Assembly (NCBI GenBank): GCA_963773835.1
Contig: CAVZCQ010000004.1
Span: forward strand, 806,001 to 870,000
Reading direction: 5' to 3'
Length of the DNA stretch: 64,000 bases
DNA from: JOPF136 sp963773835
GTDB lineage: Bacteria > Acidobacteriota > Terriglobia > Acidiferrales > UBA7541
Made by a program: the position numbers and the translations under genes. A model generated the notes under the pieces. That model had not been told where the DNA came from. It saw only the letters and a program-made list of their open reading frames with translations, and made no database searches. Below, one piece after another: positions 16,509 through 28,709 of this stretch. Position 1 is the first letter of the stretch. The number at the start of each line of letters is the position of its first letter.

Positions 16509-16572
16509 CGCTCGATGCGCGCCCCCGCGGCGTCCCGGGCCATTTTGTCCGTCCACCGGTACGATGGCGGCA

Positions 16573-16600
16573 TTGACGCGCGCGGGTGCGTTGCTATAAT
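16573..16600 (+). promoter_or_regulatory. strong sigma70-type promoter for ilvE
   Basis: TTGACG at 16573-16578 and a perfect TATAAT at 16595-16600 are spaced by 16 bases. Transcription from here would give a leader of roughly 140 bases before the ATG at 16750. No leader peptide with runs of Leu, Val or Ile codons was found in it, so classical attenuation is not supported. Confidence 0.72.
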
Positions 16601-16749
16601 CGCGACCAGGCCGAATGAATTGACTCGCACAGCTTCACAGCCGTTCTCGCTGGAATCGCGCGCGGGCCTCGTCTTCCCTTCCCTCTCTCTGAGCCGTAGG
16701 CCGCGGCAGCGCGCGTGCACGATGCAGAATCTTTGACGCGAGGCGCCAC

Positions 16750-17700
16750 ATGGCCCTGAAAAAAACCGAGAAAATCTGGCACAACGGCGAGTTCATCGCC
16801 TGGGACGACGCGCACATCCACGTCCTCTCCCATGTGGTCAACTACGCGTCGGCCGTTTTCGAAGGTATCCGCTGCTATTCCACGCCGAAAGGCCCCGCCG
16901 TCTTCCGCCTCCCGGACCACATGCAGCGGTTGCGGAACTCGGCAAAGGTGTACCGGATGGACCCGCCGTACGAGGTGGAGACTTTTTGCTCGGTGGCGGT
17001 CGAGCTGATCCGCCGCAACGGCATGGAAGCCTGTTACATCCGCCCGATTATTCTGCGCGGCTACGGCGACATCAACGTGAACCCGTTCAACTGTCCCATC
17101 GAGGTCTATATGGCCTGCTGGGATTGGGGCAAATATCTGGGCGCGGAGGCTCTGGAGCAGGGCGTGGACGTGTGCATCAGCACGTGGACGCGCATGGCGC
17201 CCAACACTCTGCCCGCCATGGCCAAAGCCATCGGCAACTACCTGAACTCCCAGCTCATCCGCATGGAAGCGGTGGTGAACGGATATACGGAGGGCATCGC
17301 GCTCGACGTCAACGGCCACGTCAGCGAAGGCTCGGGCGAAAACATTTTCCTGATCCACGATGGAACGCTGATTACGCCGCCACTGGCAAACTCAGTGCTT
17401 CCGGGGATCACGCGGAACTCTCTGTTCACTCTCGCCCAGGAGATGGACATTCCGGTGGTCGAACAACTGATTCCCCGCGAGGCGCTCTACATCGCGGACG
17501 AGGTGTTCCTGTGCGGCACGGCCTCGGAAGTCACGCCCGTCCGCTCGATTGACCACATCACCATCGGAAAAGGAACGCGCGGGCCAATCACCAAACGCCT
17601 GCAAGACGAATTCTTCGCCATCGTCGAAGGCCGCAAACCCGACCGCCACGGCTGGCTGACCCTCGTTCCGGCCGCCGTCCCCGCTCCCGTCGCCCGCTAG
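16750..17700 (+). CDS. ilvE: branched-chain amino acid aminotransferase
   Basis: 316 residues, fold-type IV PLP enzyme. The PLP lysine is K159 in AMAKAIGNYLNS, with the family stretches YASAVFEGIRCY, EGSGENIF, SVLPGITRNS and ADEVFLCGTASEVTPV. It catalyses the last step of Ile, Leu and Val synthesis and the first step of their breakdown, using glutamate/2-oxoglutarate. Size and motifs are standard. It has its own promoter and leader and no related biosynthetic genes next to it. Confidence 0.95.
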   Translation: MALKKTEKIWHNGEFIAWDDAHIHVLSHVVNYASAVFEGIRCYSTPKGPAVFRLPDHMQRLRNSAKVYRMDPPYEVETFCSVAVELIRRNGMEACYIRPIILRGYGDINVNPFNCPIEVYMACWDWGKYLGAEALEQGVDVCISTWTRMAPNTLPAMAKAIGNYLNSQLIRMEAVVNGYTEGIALDVNGHVSEGSGENIFLIHDGTLITPPLANSVLPGITRNSLFTLAQEMDIPVVEQLIPREALYIADEVFLCGTASEVTPVRSIDHITIGKGTRGPITKRLQDEFFAIVEGRKPDRHGWLTLVPAAVPAPVAR

Positions 17701-17773
17701 CTGTTTGTAGAGTGCGGCGAGTCGCCCGCCAGCGACCGATTGCAACTCCAAGCGAGGGCTGCAGCCCGTAGGG

Positions 17774-17808
17774 GCAGGTCCCAAAGCTTCGGGATGTCAT
17801 GCTCCTGC
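17774..17808. repeat. nested palindrome, REP-like
   Basis: Inner core TCCCAAAGCTTCGGGA (17779-17794, one mismatched pair) inside outer arms GCAGG (17774-17778) and CCTGC (17804-17808). It shares its core with the palindromes at 9630 and 61355 and lies between ilvE and the aquaporin gene. Confidence 0.65.
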
Positions 17809-17963
17809 AACCGACGCTGCGGCCGCGACATGTGACTCCCCTGTTGGCTGCGCTCACATTGCGCTTCGTGCCCCGCGCTCGCGGTGCTATGTTGTTCGCC
17901 CGAAATGTGCAATTTCCCGCCACGTTTTCGCCGGCGCCCGGCGCCGCGCTTGGAGGCTTCGAC

Positions 17964-18653
17964 ATGTACAACGTGGGTCAGAAGATGCTGGCGGAATTCA
18001 TTGGCACTTTCGCGTTGCTGTTTGTCACCGTTGGCAGCATCTGCGCGCAACAGCAGGCCGGCGCGAGCGGTCCGGGAGCGCTGGGGATATCGCTGGCCCC
18101 CGGTCTGGCCATCGCGGCCATGTTCGCCGCGGCGGGACACATCTCCGGCGGCCATTTCAATCCCGCAGTCACTGCTGCGTTTTGGGTCACGCGGCGCCAG
18201 GGAACCCTGGAAGCGATGCTCTATTGGATCGCACAACTCCTGGGCGCCGCGGCGGGCTGTTACCTGATCTCGCTTTTCTTCCTTACGGACGTGTGGCGCG
18301 GAGCGCACCTGGGCGTGCCCGAGCTGGCCAGCGAAGTCTCGCCGGTGATCGGCATACTCATCGAAGCCGCTCTCGCCTTTTTCCTCGTGCTCGTGTATTT
18401 CGGCACGGCCGCCGACAAAGAGTCCGCGTATGCGAAGGCCGCGCCGCTGGCCATCGGCTTCACGGTCATCGCCAACAACCTGGTGAGTGGTCGCCTGACC
18501 GGCGCGGCCATGAATCCCGCGCGCGCCTTCGGTCCCGCACTGGTGGGAAATTATTGGGCGAATCAGACCGTGTACTGGGTGGGCCCGCTGGCGGGCGGCA
18601 TCATCGCGGGGAGCCTCTACAGTCTTCTGCTGATGCGCAAATCCACCACCTGA
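17964..18653 (+). CDS. aquaporin / MIP-family channel
   Basis: 229 residues, six membrane helices and two NPA boxes, NPA at 66-68 (HFNPAVTAAF) and 184-186 (AMNPARAFGP), with the selectivity arginine R187. It starts MYNVGQKMLAEFIGTF, the usual MIP opening, with TGGAGG at 17951-17956 eight bases upstream. It conducts water or small neutral solutes across the inner membrane. The specificity between water and glycerol types cannot be settled; the short loops and SGG before the first NPA are more water-channel-like. The open frame extends upstream but without family sequence. Confidence 0.92.
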   Translation: MYNVGQKMLAEFIGTFALLFVTVGSICAQQQAGASGPGALGISLAPGLAIAAMFAAAGHISGGHFNPAVTAAFWVTRRQGTLEAMLYWIAQLLGAAAGCYLISLFFLTDVWRGAHLGVPELASEVSPVIGILIEAALAFFLVLVYFGTAADKESAYAKAAPLAIGFTVIANNLVSGRLTGAAMNPARAFGPALVGNYWANQTVYWVGPLAGGIIAGSLYSLLLMRKSTT

Positions 18654-18719
18654 TCCGCCACCCATCGGCGACGCCCGCCGCGCTGGCATTCACCAGGCGC
18701 GGCATTGCTCTCCATTAGT

Positions 18720-18743
18720 CACCAGTCACGAGTCACCAGTCAC
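18720..18743. repeat. left arm of a 24-bp inverted repeat flanking pilT
   Basis: The 24-base sequence built of CACCAGTCAC units here matches the reverse complement of 20031-20054 with one mismatch. Both lie in a longer run of GTCACCAGTCAC-like units just outside the pilT gene. Confidence 0.8.
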
Positions 18744-18810
18744 CCGCTCTCCCCGTTCTCGCCCATCGTCTCTTCCCGTCACCTCTCCGCGCCACCTGCT
18801 CACCCCGCCC

Positions 18811-18839
18811 TTGCTATGCCCCCACGCGCGTGCTACTTT
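18811..18839 (+). promoter_or_regulatory. possible sigma70-type promoter for pilT
   Basis: TTGCTA at 18811-18816 and TACTTT at 18834-18839 have 17-base spacing, and the start codon follows at 18872. Match is moderate. Confidence 0.4.
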
Positions 18840-18871
18840 CGCCCCCAGCGGTTTTTCGCCCGAGGTTGCGC

Positions 18872-20026
18872 ATGGCCCTTGCGATTGAAGATCTGCTGCG
18901 CCATTCCATCGAGAACAAGGCCTCCGACCTGCACCTGAAGGTCGGAAACCACCCCTACATCCGCGTCGACGGCCAGCTCCAGGCCATGAGCGATTTCTCC
19001 CGCATCACGCCGGAAGAAATGCTCTCCATGGCCTTCAGCATGATGACCAACCGGCAGAAACAGAAATTCAAGGAAACGGCCGAACTGGACATGGCCTACG
19101 GCGTCGCCGGACTGGGACGCTTCCGCGTCAACGTCTTCCAGCAGCGCGGCAACGTGGGCATGGTCATCCGCGTCATCCCCACCAAAGTGAAGACCGTGGA
19201 CGAGTTGATGCTGCCGAAAGTGTGCGAGAAAGTGTGCGAGGAGCAGCGCGGCCTCATCCTCGTCACCGGCACCACCGGCTCCGGCAAATCCACCACCCTC
19301 GCCGCGATGATCGACCGCATCAATTCGCAGCGCGCCGACCACATCATCACCATCGAAGACCCCATCGAGTTCCTGCACCGCGACAAGAAAGGCTTCGTGA
19401 ATCAGCGGGAAGTGGAAGTGGACACGGCCAGCTTCTCGACCGCCCTCCGCGCCGCGCTTCGCCAGGACCCCGACGTCATCCTCGTCGGCGAAATGCGCGA
19501 CCTGGAAACCATCGGCACCGCCCTGCTCGCCGCTGAGACCGGCCACCTGGTCCTTTCCACACTCCATACCCTCGACGCCACGGAAACCATCCAGCGCATC
19601 ATCGCCGTGTTTCCGCCGCCGGAACAGAAGCAGATTCGACTCCAGCTCGCCTCCACTCTGAAGGCCGTAATCAGCCAGCGCTTGGTGCGCAAACAGGACG
19701 GGCTGGGCCGAGCGCCCGCCGTCGAAATCATGATCGCTACGTCCTATATCCGCGACTGCGTCATCAACCCCGATAAGACGCGCCTGATCCGCGATGCCAT
19801 CGCCGCCGGCACCAGCCAGTACGGCATGCAGACCTTCGATCAGTCGCTCTACGAGCTCCACACCAAGGGCGTCATCACTTACGATGAGGCCATGATGCGC
19901 GCCTCCAACCCCGACGAGCTGAAGCTCCGCATGCAGGGCATCCGCTCAACCGCCGACGCCGCTCGCGAGGATATGGAGCGCGCGATCACCGAATTCGAGC
20001 GTTTCGGAAGCGGCGGCAACCGGTAA
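18872..20026 (+). CDS. pilT: type IV pilus retraction ATPase
   Basis: 384 residues, a GspE/PilT secretion ATPase. Walker A GTTGSGKSTT, the Asp box IITIEDPIEFLH, Walker B LRQDPDVILVGEMRD, and the His box near HLVLSTLHTLDA are present. The sequence type MALAIEDLLRHSIENKASDLHLKVG is that of PilT, which pulls pili back and powers twitching, rather than the assembly ATPase PilB. ATG 18872 starts this conserved N-terminus. No other pilus gene is adjacent, and the gene is bracketed by an inverted repeat. Confidence 0.95.
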   Translation: MALAIEDLLRHSIENKASDLHLKVGNHPYIRVDGQLQAMSDFSRITPEEMLSMAFSMMTNRQKQKFKETAELDMAYGVAGLGRFRVNVFQQRGNVGMVIRVIPTKVKTVDELMLPKVCEKVCEEQRGLILVTGTTGSGKSTTLAAMIDRINSQRADHIITIEDPIEFLHRDKKGFVNQREVEVDTASFSTALRAALRQDPDVILVGEMRDLETIGTALLAAETGHLVLSTLHTLDATETIQRIIAVFPPPEQKQIRLQLASTLKAVISQRLVRKQDGLGRAPAVEIMIATSYIRDCVINPDKTRLIRDAIAAGTSQYGMQTFDQSLYELHTKGVITYDEAMMRASNPDELKLRMQGIRSTADAAREDMERAITEFERFGSGGNR

Positions 20027-20030
20027 GGCA

Positions 20031-20054
20031 GTGACTGGTGATTCGTGACTGGTG
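20031..20054. repeat. right arm of the inverted repeat flanking pilT
   Basis: GTGACTGGTG units, reverse complement of 18720-18743 with one mismatch over 24 bases, directly after the pilT stop codon. Confidence 0.8.
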
Positions 20055-20236
20055 ACTGGTGAGGAGCAACGCGTAGATTAGATTTGTCCTAGACTGTCTC
20101 TACGCTGTTCTGCGAAGTCAGCGCCTGTGCGTTATCCTCTCCCCTCCCCCTCCGTGCCCTCCGTGTAAGGTTTTTCCTGTTCTTTCCCCATCTGACCACT
20201 GGCCACTGACCACTTCCTCCGCTATCCTGCCTCTCG

Positions 20237-20767
20237 ATGCGCCGCCCCCGGCAAGTCGACAATGCGGACGAACTCCACGCCGCGGCCGTGCGCGCGCTGA
20301 TGCGCCGCGCCCACTCCATCTACGAAATGCGCCGCGCTCTCGAACGCCGCTGTGATGACCCCGCGCTCGTCCGCGCAGAACTCGACCGATTGAAGCAACA
20401 AAATCTGCTGGACGACGCGCGTTACGCCCGCGAATTCGCCCGCAGCCACGCCGCCATCCGCCGCCAGGGACGCTTCCGTATCGCCCAGGAACTTCGCCGC
20501 CGCGGCGTCCCCGACCGCCACATCGAATCCGCGCTCGACGAGACCTTCGCCGTTCAGGACGAAGCCGCGCTCATCCGCCAACGCCTGGAGCGCAAATTGC
20601 GCATGATGCGCGGCCCGCTCGACGAGCGCCGCATCGCCTCGCTTTATCGCAGCCTGCTCCGCGCCGGCTTCTCTCCGGACCAGGTCCGCACGGCCATCAA
20701 CACCGTAGCTCGCGGCGCCTCCTTCGACCCCGATTCCACGTCACCCGAGGCCCCCGACATTTCGTAG
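20237..20767 (+). CDS. recX: regulatory protein RecX
   Basis: 176 residues. RecX is a small three-helix-repeat protein that binds RecA filaments and limits strand exchange. Typical features are the Ser/Arg-rich start of repeat one (RRAHSIYEMRRALERR), LLDDARYAREFARSHA in repeat two, and FRIAQELRRRGVPDRHIESAL. Length is normal. recA is not in this window. ATG 20237 is only eight bases after a TATCCT box, so a leaderless transcript is possible; no ribosome site is visible. Confidence 0.88.
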   Translation: MRRPRQVDNADELHAAAVRALMRRAHSIYEMRRALERRCDDPALVRAELDRLKQQNLLDDARYAREFARSHAAIRRQGRFRIAQELRRRGVPDRHIESALDETFAVQDEAALIRQRLERKLRMMRGPLDERRIASLYRSLLRAGFSPDQVRTAINTVARGASFDPDSTSPEAPDIS

Positions 20768-20843
20768 CGCCGGCGTCCCGCGCCGGGCCCGTCCGGGAAG
20801 CTCGCGGTGGAGGATTCGATTCTCGATCTCAGGAGGGAGTTGA

Positions 20844-21344
20844 ATGGAAAACACGACAAAGCAAGGAAACGTCGAGCGGTTTACGGTGACCTCGACCAAG
20901 TCGTTCGAAAGTGTAGTCGCCACTTTCGAAGCGTCGCTGGGCCGTCCGAACTTGCGTCAGTTTCTTGAAGAAATGGGCGCCGCCAGGACGTACACCGAGA
21001 TGGAGGGCGTCGTGCAAGCCGCCGTGGGAAAGTCCGGCCTCATGGAATTTGTCCGCTTCGATCTCGGCGCCGTTATCCGGAGAGCGGCAGGCACGCAGAC
21101 ACCCAAAATCCTGCGTTTCCTCATCGGCAATCCGCTGGTCATGAAAGAAATGGTCAAGCACGTTCCCGAGGCCGGTTCCTATGCTCCTGTGACCGTTCTG
21201 ATTGATGAGCGTCCCAATGGCGTCCGCCTCTCCTACGACACGATGGCCGGATTTCTCTCCCCTTATGGGAACCCGGAAGCAATGAGAGTTGCCCAGGATC
21301 TCGACAGCAAGGTTGAGAAGCTGCTCAGCGAGGCGGCCGCGTGA
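20844..21344 (+). CDS. DUF302-family protein
   Basis: 166 residues, resembling the DUF302 fold: an N-terminal FTVTSTKSFESVVATFEASL strand-helix and a late SYAPVTVLIDERPNGVRLSYDT segment. No signal peptide. The function of the family is unknown; members often bind metal or sit near redox genes. A near-perfect ribosome site (AGGAGGG at 20831-20837) supports ATG 20844 and suggests strong translation. It is monocistronic and convergent with the beta-propeller gene downstream. Confidence 0.78.
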   Translation: MENTTKQGNVERFTVTSTKSFESVVATFEASLGRPNLRQFLEEMGAARTYTEMEGVVQAAVGKSGLMEFVRFDLGAVIRRAAGTQTPKILRFLIGNPLVMKEMVKHVPEAGSYAPVTVLIDERPNGVRLSYDTMAGFLSPYGNPEAMRVAQDLDSKVEKLLSEAAA

Positions 21345-21401
21345 ATTCCGTCGAAGGCGGCGCTGGGCCGAATCGGACAAGACCGCGGACCGGGGAAAGG
21401 G

Positions 21402-22649
21402 TCAGGGACCGGTGCTGGTAGCGGCCCGGTGAGGGGTGAGCACTATTCCTTGGGGCGGCCCGCCCGAAGGTGTGGCGAACGGAGATCCCGGCGCGGCCGT
21501 CAATGCGGCGGTCAGCGGATCGATCTGGAACCCCAGCACGTAGTCAGCCGCGGTGCCCAGCCCCGGGTTATTGTTTGTGACGTACAGGAACCTGCAGGAA
21601 CGGTCCACCGCAGGCTGGAAGGGATTGCTGCCCTTCGTCGTGAACGGCGAGCCCTGAACATTCGTCAACGCTCCGGTCGTGCCGTCCATACGGTAGGCGG
21701 AGATGCTCCCGTCGGCTGGGGGCGCCGCACTGGCGTCGCCGCTGTTCGCCACGAAGAGAAGATTATCAATCGCGTCCACGTCAATGCCCAGGGGATCCAC
21801 TCCCGCATTGGTGAAAAAGCCACTGATCGGAGCCAGCGCGCCCGACGTGGGATCAATCGAGAACGTCGCCACACCGCCGATGGCGCCTCCCCCCACGGGC
21901 AAGTTCTGTTCAGTTACATAGAGGAACTTGCCATTGGGGTGAACGGCCGCGAACAAGGGGATGGACTCGCCCGCCGGGAACGGAGAACCCGTAATCTGCG
22001 TCAAAGCCCCGGAAGTGGCATCCGCCCGGAAAACGGAAACAGTAACGGATGTCCGGCAGCAGTTCTTCCCATTGACGGCGAACACGAATTGTCCGCTGGG
22101 GTGGACCGCGATACCCATCGTGCCGTAATCCGTGGTGTACGGCGAACCCGCGATCTCCGTGAGGGAACCGTCCGGGCCGATCTTGAAGGCCGAGATGGCC
22201 CCCTTGCAATCGTCGCCGCAGCTATCCAGGTGGGTGATGTAAAGAAAACTGCCGCTGGGGTCCACGATCGGCACGTCGGGCTCGGATGCCCTTAGACTGA
22301 ATGGCGATCCCGGAACGGCGGTCAGAGCACCGGTAGTCTGGTCAATGCTGAAACCATAGACATTTCCGGTACCGGGAACCACTGCATACAGAAACTTTCC
22401 AGCGGGATCGGCGGCCCCATACAGGGGAGAAATGGATCCACCGAACGGCGATCCGGCCACCGGCGTCAAGCCTCCCGTGCTGGCGTTGATCGTGAATGCG
22501 GCGATGGTGTCAAACTGTAGCATCACGTAGGCAAATTTCGACGCTGCCACGCTCAAAGCACACTGGCACGTCCCCTTCACGCATGCAACCGTTCCCAGGC
22601 AGAGCATCGCAATGCCTGCGGCCCCCAGGGCGAATTGAATTCGTCTCAT
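21402..22649 (-). CDS. exported seven-bladed beta-propeller (lactonase-like)
   Basis: 415 residues with a signal sequence (MRRIQFALGAAGIAMLCLGTVAC) whose Cys23 could be a lipoprotein site, although the box is not ideal. At least six repeats of the type FxIDxTTGALTxVxGSPF, each followed by HPxGxFLYV, form a propeller of the 6-phosphogluconolactonase/YncE type. Acidobacterial genomes carry many such proteins; enzymatic activity is not established and a binding or surface role is as likely. Two CxC/CC pairs (NCCRTSV; DSCGDDC) may form disulfides. Convergent with the DUF302 gene. Confidence 0.82.
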   Translation of the reverse strand: MRRIQFALGAAGIAMLCLGTVACVKGTCQCALSVAASKFAYVMLQFDTIAAFTINASTGGLTPVAGSPFGGSISPLYGAADPAGKFLYAVVPGTGNVYGFSIDQTTGALTAVPGSPFSLRASEPDVPIVDPSGSFLYITHLDSCGDDCKGAISAFKIGPDGSLTEIAGSPYTTDYGTMGIAVHPSGQFVFAVNGKNCCRTSVTVSVFRADATSGALTQITGSPFPAGESIPLFAAVHPNGKFLYVTEQNLPVGGGAIGGVATFSIDPTSGALAPISGFFTNAGVDPLGIDVDAIDNLLFVANSGDASAAPPADGSISAYRMDGTTGALTNVQGSPFTTKGSNPFQPAVDRSCRFLYVTNNNPGLGTAADYVLGFQIDPLTAALTAAPGSPFATPSGGPPQGIVLTPHRAATSTGP

Positions 22650-22917
22650 AATCTCGCCTCCAGTCCGGATCCCTTGGAGTCCCTGCGGAATCTCCCCGGA
22701 TGAATTCGACCCGATGGCATCCCTGATTCCGGGAGTTCCTGATTGCGGGCTACGCTACCACCGCTCGTAATTCGCGACAAGCAATTCGCTCGCTTTGGTG
22801 CTGTCCCGGTAGCCCTGCCACCCCTTGCTGCGTTACATCTCCCCTGATGCAGGGCACGGTCACAACCTGGAGTGGCTGTGCCACCCGGCCCTCTGACATA
22901 ATGACTGTCGGAAACCT

Positions 22918-25656
<2,739 letters not shown>

Positions 25657-25775
25657 TTTCCTGAGCGCTGGAAGGTTTTTGACGGGAGATGCACTCTCCA
25701 GACACGCCGGGTACGTGTCGCACGCCTTCGAAAGGATTCCCTTCCCCTAAATCGTCTCCACCGCGTCCGAAGCCA

Positions 25776-26543
25776 ATGATGACGGCGCAGCCAAAATCGC
25801 CTCACGATGGCCCAAGCTCCCGCGGCCGTGCGCGCGCCGCCGCTCTGCTGGTCGCCGTCTTCCTGCTGCTCGGCGCCGCGCCCGCCAAGGCTCAGATTCG
25901 CAAGCTCGTGGAACAGAACGGCAAGATCGTTTTCGTCAACGCCGACGAGAACGCGCCCGCCCGCCGCGGAAAAGGCAGGATCACCAATTCCAACTCCGCA
26001 CTGGCCGCCGCGGCACGCACCGAACCCGCCGATACCAGCGGCGACAACGACACGCGCTATCGCGTGCTCAGCCGCGCGGAGATCGACAAGTACGTGGACG
26101 AGATGGCCAAGAAACACAACGTGGACCCGGAGCTGATCCGCGCCGTCATCGCCGCCGAGTCCGGCTACAACCCCACGGCCACGTCCCGCAAGGGCGCCCA
26201 GGGACTGATGCAACTGATGCCCGGCACGGCGCAGCAGCTCGGCGTGCGCGACGCCTACAACGCCAAGCAGAATCTCGACGCCGGCGTTCGCTATCTGCGC
26301 GCCCTGCTCGATAAATACAACGGCGACCTGGACAAAGCCCTGGCCGCGTACAACGCCGGGGAAGGCGCCGTGGAGCGCGCCGGCGGCGTGCCCCCCATCC
26401 GCGAGACCCGGAACTATGTGAAGCGCGTCACCGACCGCTACTACCATTCCGATTCGAGCGGCACGCGTGGCTGGATTCCGACCCCGCGCACGATTCGCCG
26501 TGAAGTGGACGCGGACGGAAAAGTGATTTTTACGAACGAATGA
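25776..26543 (+). CDS. exported lytic transglycosylase (SLT domain)
   Basis: 255 residues. A signal peptide (RAAALLVAVFLLLGAAPAKAQ) leads to a mature protein with an N-terminal DUF4124-like stretch (NGKIVFVNADENAP), repeated at the C-terminus (DADGKVIFTNE), and a Slt70-type catalytic domain at about residues 107-230. The catalytic glutamate is E128 in IAAESGYNP, followed by KGAQGLMQLMPGTA and AYNAGEGAV. It cleaves peptidoglycan with formation of anhydro-muramic ends. ATG 25776 is preferred; ATG 25689 would add 29 residues. It overlaps the amidase gene by four bases (ATGA). Confidence 0.9.
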   Translation: MMTAQPKSPHDGPSSRGRARAAALLVAVFLLLGAAPAKAQIRKLVEQNGKIVFVNADENAPARRGKGRITNSNSALAAAARTEPADTSGDNDTRYRVLSRAEIDKYVDEMAKKHNVDPELIRAVIAAESGYNPTATSRKGAQGLMQLMPGTAQQLGVRDAYNAKQNLDAGVRYLRALLDKYNGDLDKALAAYNAGEGAVERAGGVPPIRETRNYVKRVTDRYYHSDSSGTRGWIPTPRTIRREVDADGKVIFTNE

Positions 26544-28651
26544 GGGGGAAGCAGAAGCTCGGAGCAGCAATCCTCGCGGGATTCCTGGCGGCCTTCGCGG
26601 CCGGCGCCCCGCCTGCGGCCGCGCAGTCTCCAGCCGCCTCGAAAAGAGCCGAAGCCAAATCCCAGCTCGCCCGCGCCGATAAATTGCGCGCCGGGCTGGA
26701 AGGCCAGCCTCAAAAAGAACGCGGCAAGCGCGAGTACGACAGCGTGCTGACCGCCTATCGCCGCGTGGTTCACGCCGCCCCCGCCACATCCGAAGCCCAG
26801 ACCGCGCTCGTCGCCATCGCCGAGCTCTATCAGGAGATGGGCCGGGCGTTCGACGACTCCTACTTCCAGAAAGCCATCGACACCTACCGTGCGTTGCTAA
26901 AGGAGTATTCCGCCACGCGCTACCGCTCCGACGCGATGTTCACCATCGGGCAGATCCAGCAGGAAGACCTGGACCTTCCGGACGACGCAGAAAAGTCGTT
27001 CGACGATTTCCTGGCCAAGTATCCGCACTCGCAGAAGGCCGCGGCGGCGCAGGACGCGCTGAAGACCATCGCCGCGGACCGCGAGCGCGCGGCCGCGCAC
27101 GCTGCCGGTGCATCCAGCGGAAAAGCGATGGCCGAGGAGCGCGCCCGCGACCGCCGCATGCCCCAGGTCACCGGCATTCGCGAATGGAACGCCGAGAATT
27201 ACACCCGCGTAGTGATCTCGCTCGAAGACGAGGTGAAATACCAGGCCGCACGCATCGCCAATCCCGACCGCATCTACTTCGACCTCTACACCGCCCGTCT
27301 GAGTTCCGCCCTCGCCGGAAAAACTCTCGACGTCCAGAACGGCTTTCTGAAGTCGGTGCGCGTGGCGCAGAACCAGACGGGCGTGGTGCGCGTCGTCCTG
27401 GAAGTGGAAAAGGTGAAGGACTACTCCGTCTTCCTGCTGAAGGATCCCTACCGGCTCGTGGTGGACGTGTACGGCGAGGCCACTGCCGCCAAGGCCGCTC
27501 CGGCCCCGCCCGCCAGTTCCGTGCAGAAGCCGCCCGCGCACGCGGCCAAAAACGCCGGCGGGCCAAGCCGGAAGAGTCCAGAAAAGGGCGCGCAGGAGGC
27601 CGGCGCTGCGCCTTCGAAACCTACCGAATCCACGGGCACGCAGCAGGCGGCCGCGAAGTCTCCCGCGCCGTCGGAGAAGTCCGGTGCGGCGCCGGAGCAT
27701 GCCGGAAAGTCGGCCAAGGCGGGGAAGGGCGGAGAGCCGGCGTCCGCCAAGACGCAAGTGGCGGAAGACGAGCCGCTGCCCGAAACCGGAAACGGCAGCA
27801 ATCCCGCGCACCCGGAGGGTCACAGCGGTCCCGGCAAGGCTTCTGACACCGCGGCCATCGAGCAACCTGCCATTCCCCAGCCCACGCATCGCGGCGAGCG
27901 CTCCCTGACGCGCACTCTGGGCCTCAAGATCGGCAAAATCGTGATCGACCCCGGCCACGGCGGCCACGACACGGGAACGGTCGGCCCCAGCGGTCTGGAA
28001 GAAAAGGATTTGACGCTGGACGTGGCGCTGCGTCTGGGGAAACTGATCGAGCAGAAGCTCGGCGCTCAGGTGGTCTATACCCGCACCGACGACACGTTTG
28101 TGCCCCTCGAGGAGCGCACCGCTCTGGCCAACCAGTCCAAGGCCGACATGTTCATCTCCATCCACGCGAATTCGTCCGACGACCCTTCGGCACGGGGAAT
28201 CGAGACCTTTTACCTGAATCTGACGGATTCGGAGGAGGCTCGCCAGGTGGCCGCGCGCGAAAATGCTCTGGCCCAAGCCTCCATCCACGAACTCCAATCG
28301 ATGGTCGAGAAGATCGCGCGAAACGAAAAAATCGACGAATCGCGCGAGCTGGCCGTCGAAGTCCAGGCCGGCCTGGCCAAACGCATGCAGCGCGCCAGCC
28401 GCCAGCAGAAAAACCGCGGCGTCAAGCGCGCCCCCTTCGTGGTTCTGCTCGGCGCCAATATGCCCTCCGTCCTCACCGAGATCGGATTCATCAGCAATCC
28501 CACCGACGAAGCCGCTCTGAAGAAGGGCGACCAGCGCCAGCGCGTCGCGGAGGGGTTGCTGGCTGGAATCACCCGCTATCTGGAGAATCTCGGCAGCGGA
28601 CCGCACACCGCCGCCCTGTTGCCCCCGCATTCCCCCACAACCGACCGCTAA
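26540..28651 (+). CDS. N-acetylmuramoyl-L-alanine amidase with TPR and AMIN domains
   Basis: 703 residues. Order: short signal sequence, TPR-like helices (about 30-190), AMIN domain (about 209-320, targeting to peptidoglycan), a long Ala/Lys/Pro linker, then an Amidase_3 catalytic domain (about 475-690). Zinc ligands lie in IDPGHGGHD, in SGLEEKDLTLD, and ISIHAN; the catalytic Glu is in SVLTEIGFISN. It removes stem peptides from glycan strands during cell separation. Four-base overlap with the lytic transglycosylase gene indicates an operon of two cell-wall hydrolases. The N-terminal TPR is an unusual addition to AmiC-type enzymes. Confidence 0.92.
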   Translation: MRGKQKLGAAILAGFLAAFAAGAPPAAAQSPAASKRAEAKSQLARADKLRAGLEGQPQKERGKREYDSVLTAYRRVVHAAPATSEAQTALVAIAELYQEMGRAFDDSYFQKAIDTYRALLKEYSATRYRSDAMFTIGQIQQEDLDLPDDAEKSFDDFLAKYPHSQKAAAAQDALKTIAADRERAAAHAAGASSGKAMAEERARDRRMPQVTGIREWNAENYTRVVISLEDEVKYQAARIANPDRIYFDLYTARLSSALAGKTLDVQNGFLKSVRVAQNQTGVVRVVLEVEKVKDYSVFLLKDPYRLVVDVYGEATAAKAAPAPPASSVQKPPAHAAKNAGGPSRKSPEKGAQEAGAAPSKPTESTGTQQAAAKSPAPSEKSGAAPEHAGKSAKAGKGGEPASAKTQVAEDEPLPETGNGSNPAHPEGHSGPGKASDTAAIEQPAIPQPTHRGERSLTRTLGLKIGKIVIDPGHGGHDTGTVGPSGLEEKDLTLDVALRLGKLIEQKLGAQVVYTRTDDTFVPLEERTALANQSKADMFISIHANSSDDPSARGIETFYLNLTDSEEARQVAARENALAQASIHELQSMVEKIARNEKIDESRELAVEVQAGLAKRMQRASRQQKNRGVKRAPFVVLLGANMPSVLTEIGFISNPTDEAALKKGDQRQRVAEGLLAGITRYLENLGSGPHTAALLPPHSPTTDR

Positions 28652-28654
28652 GTG

Positions 28655-28675
28655 GCACAGGCTTCCAGCCTGTGC
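28655..28675. repeat. short palindrome, REP-like
   Basis: GCACAGGCT (28655-28663) and AGCCTGTGC (28667-28675) form a 9-bp stem with a three-base loop, directly after the amidase stop codon. It may help terminate transcription although no T-run follows. Outer arms match those at 9624 and 9651. Confidence 0.65.
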
Positions 28676-28709
28676 TCCGGACAATCGCCTCAATCGTTAT
28701 GGCTCAGTT

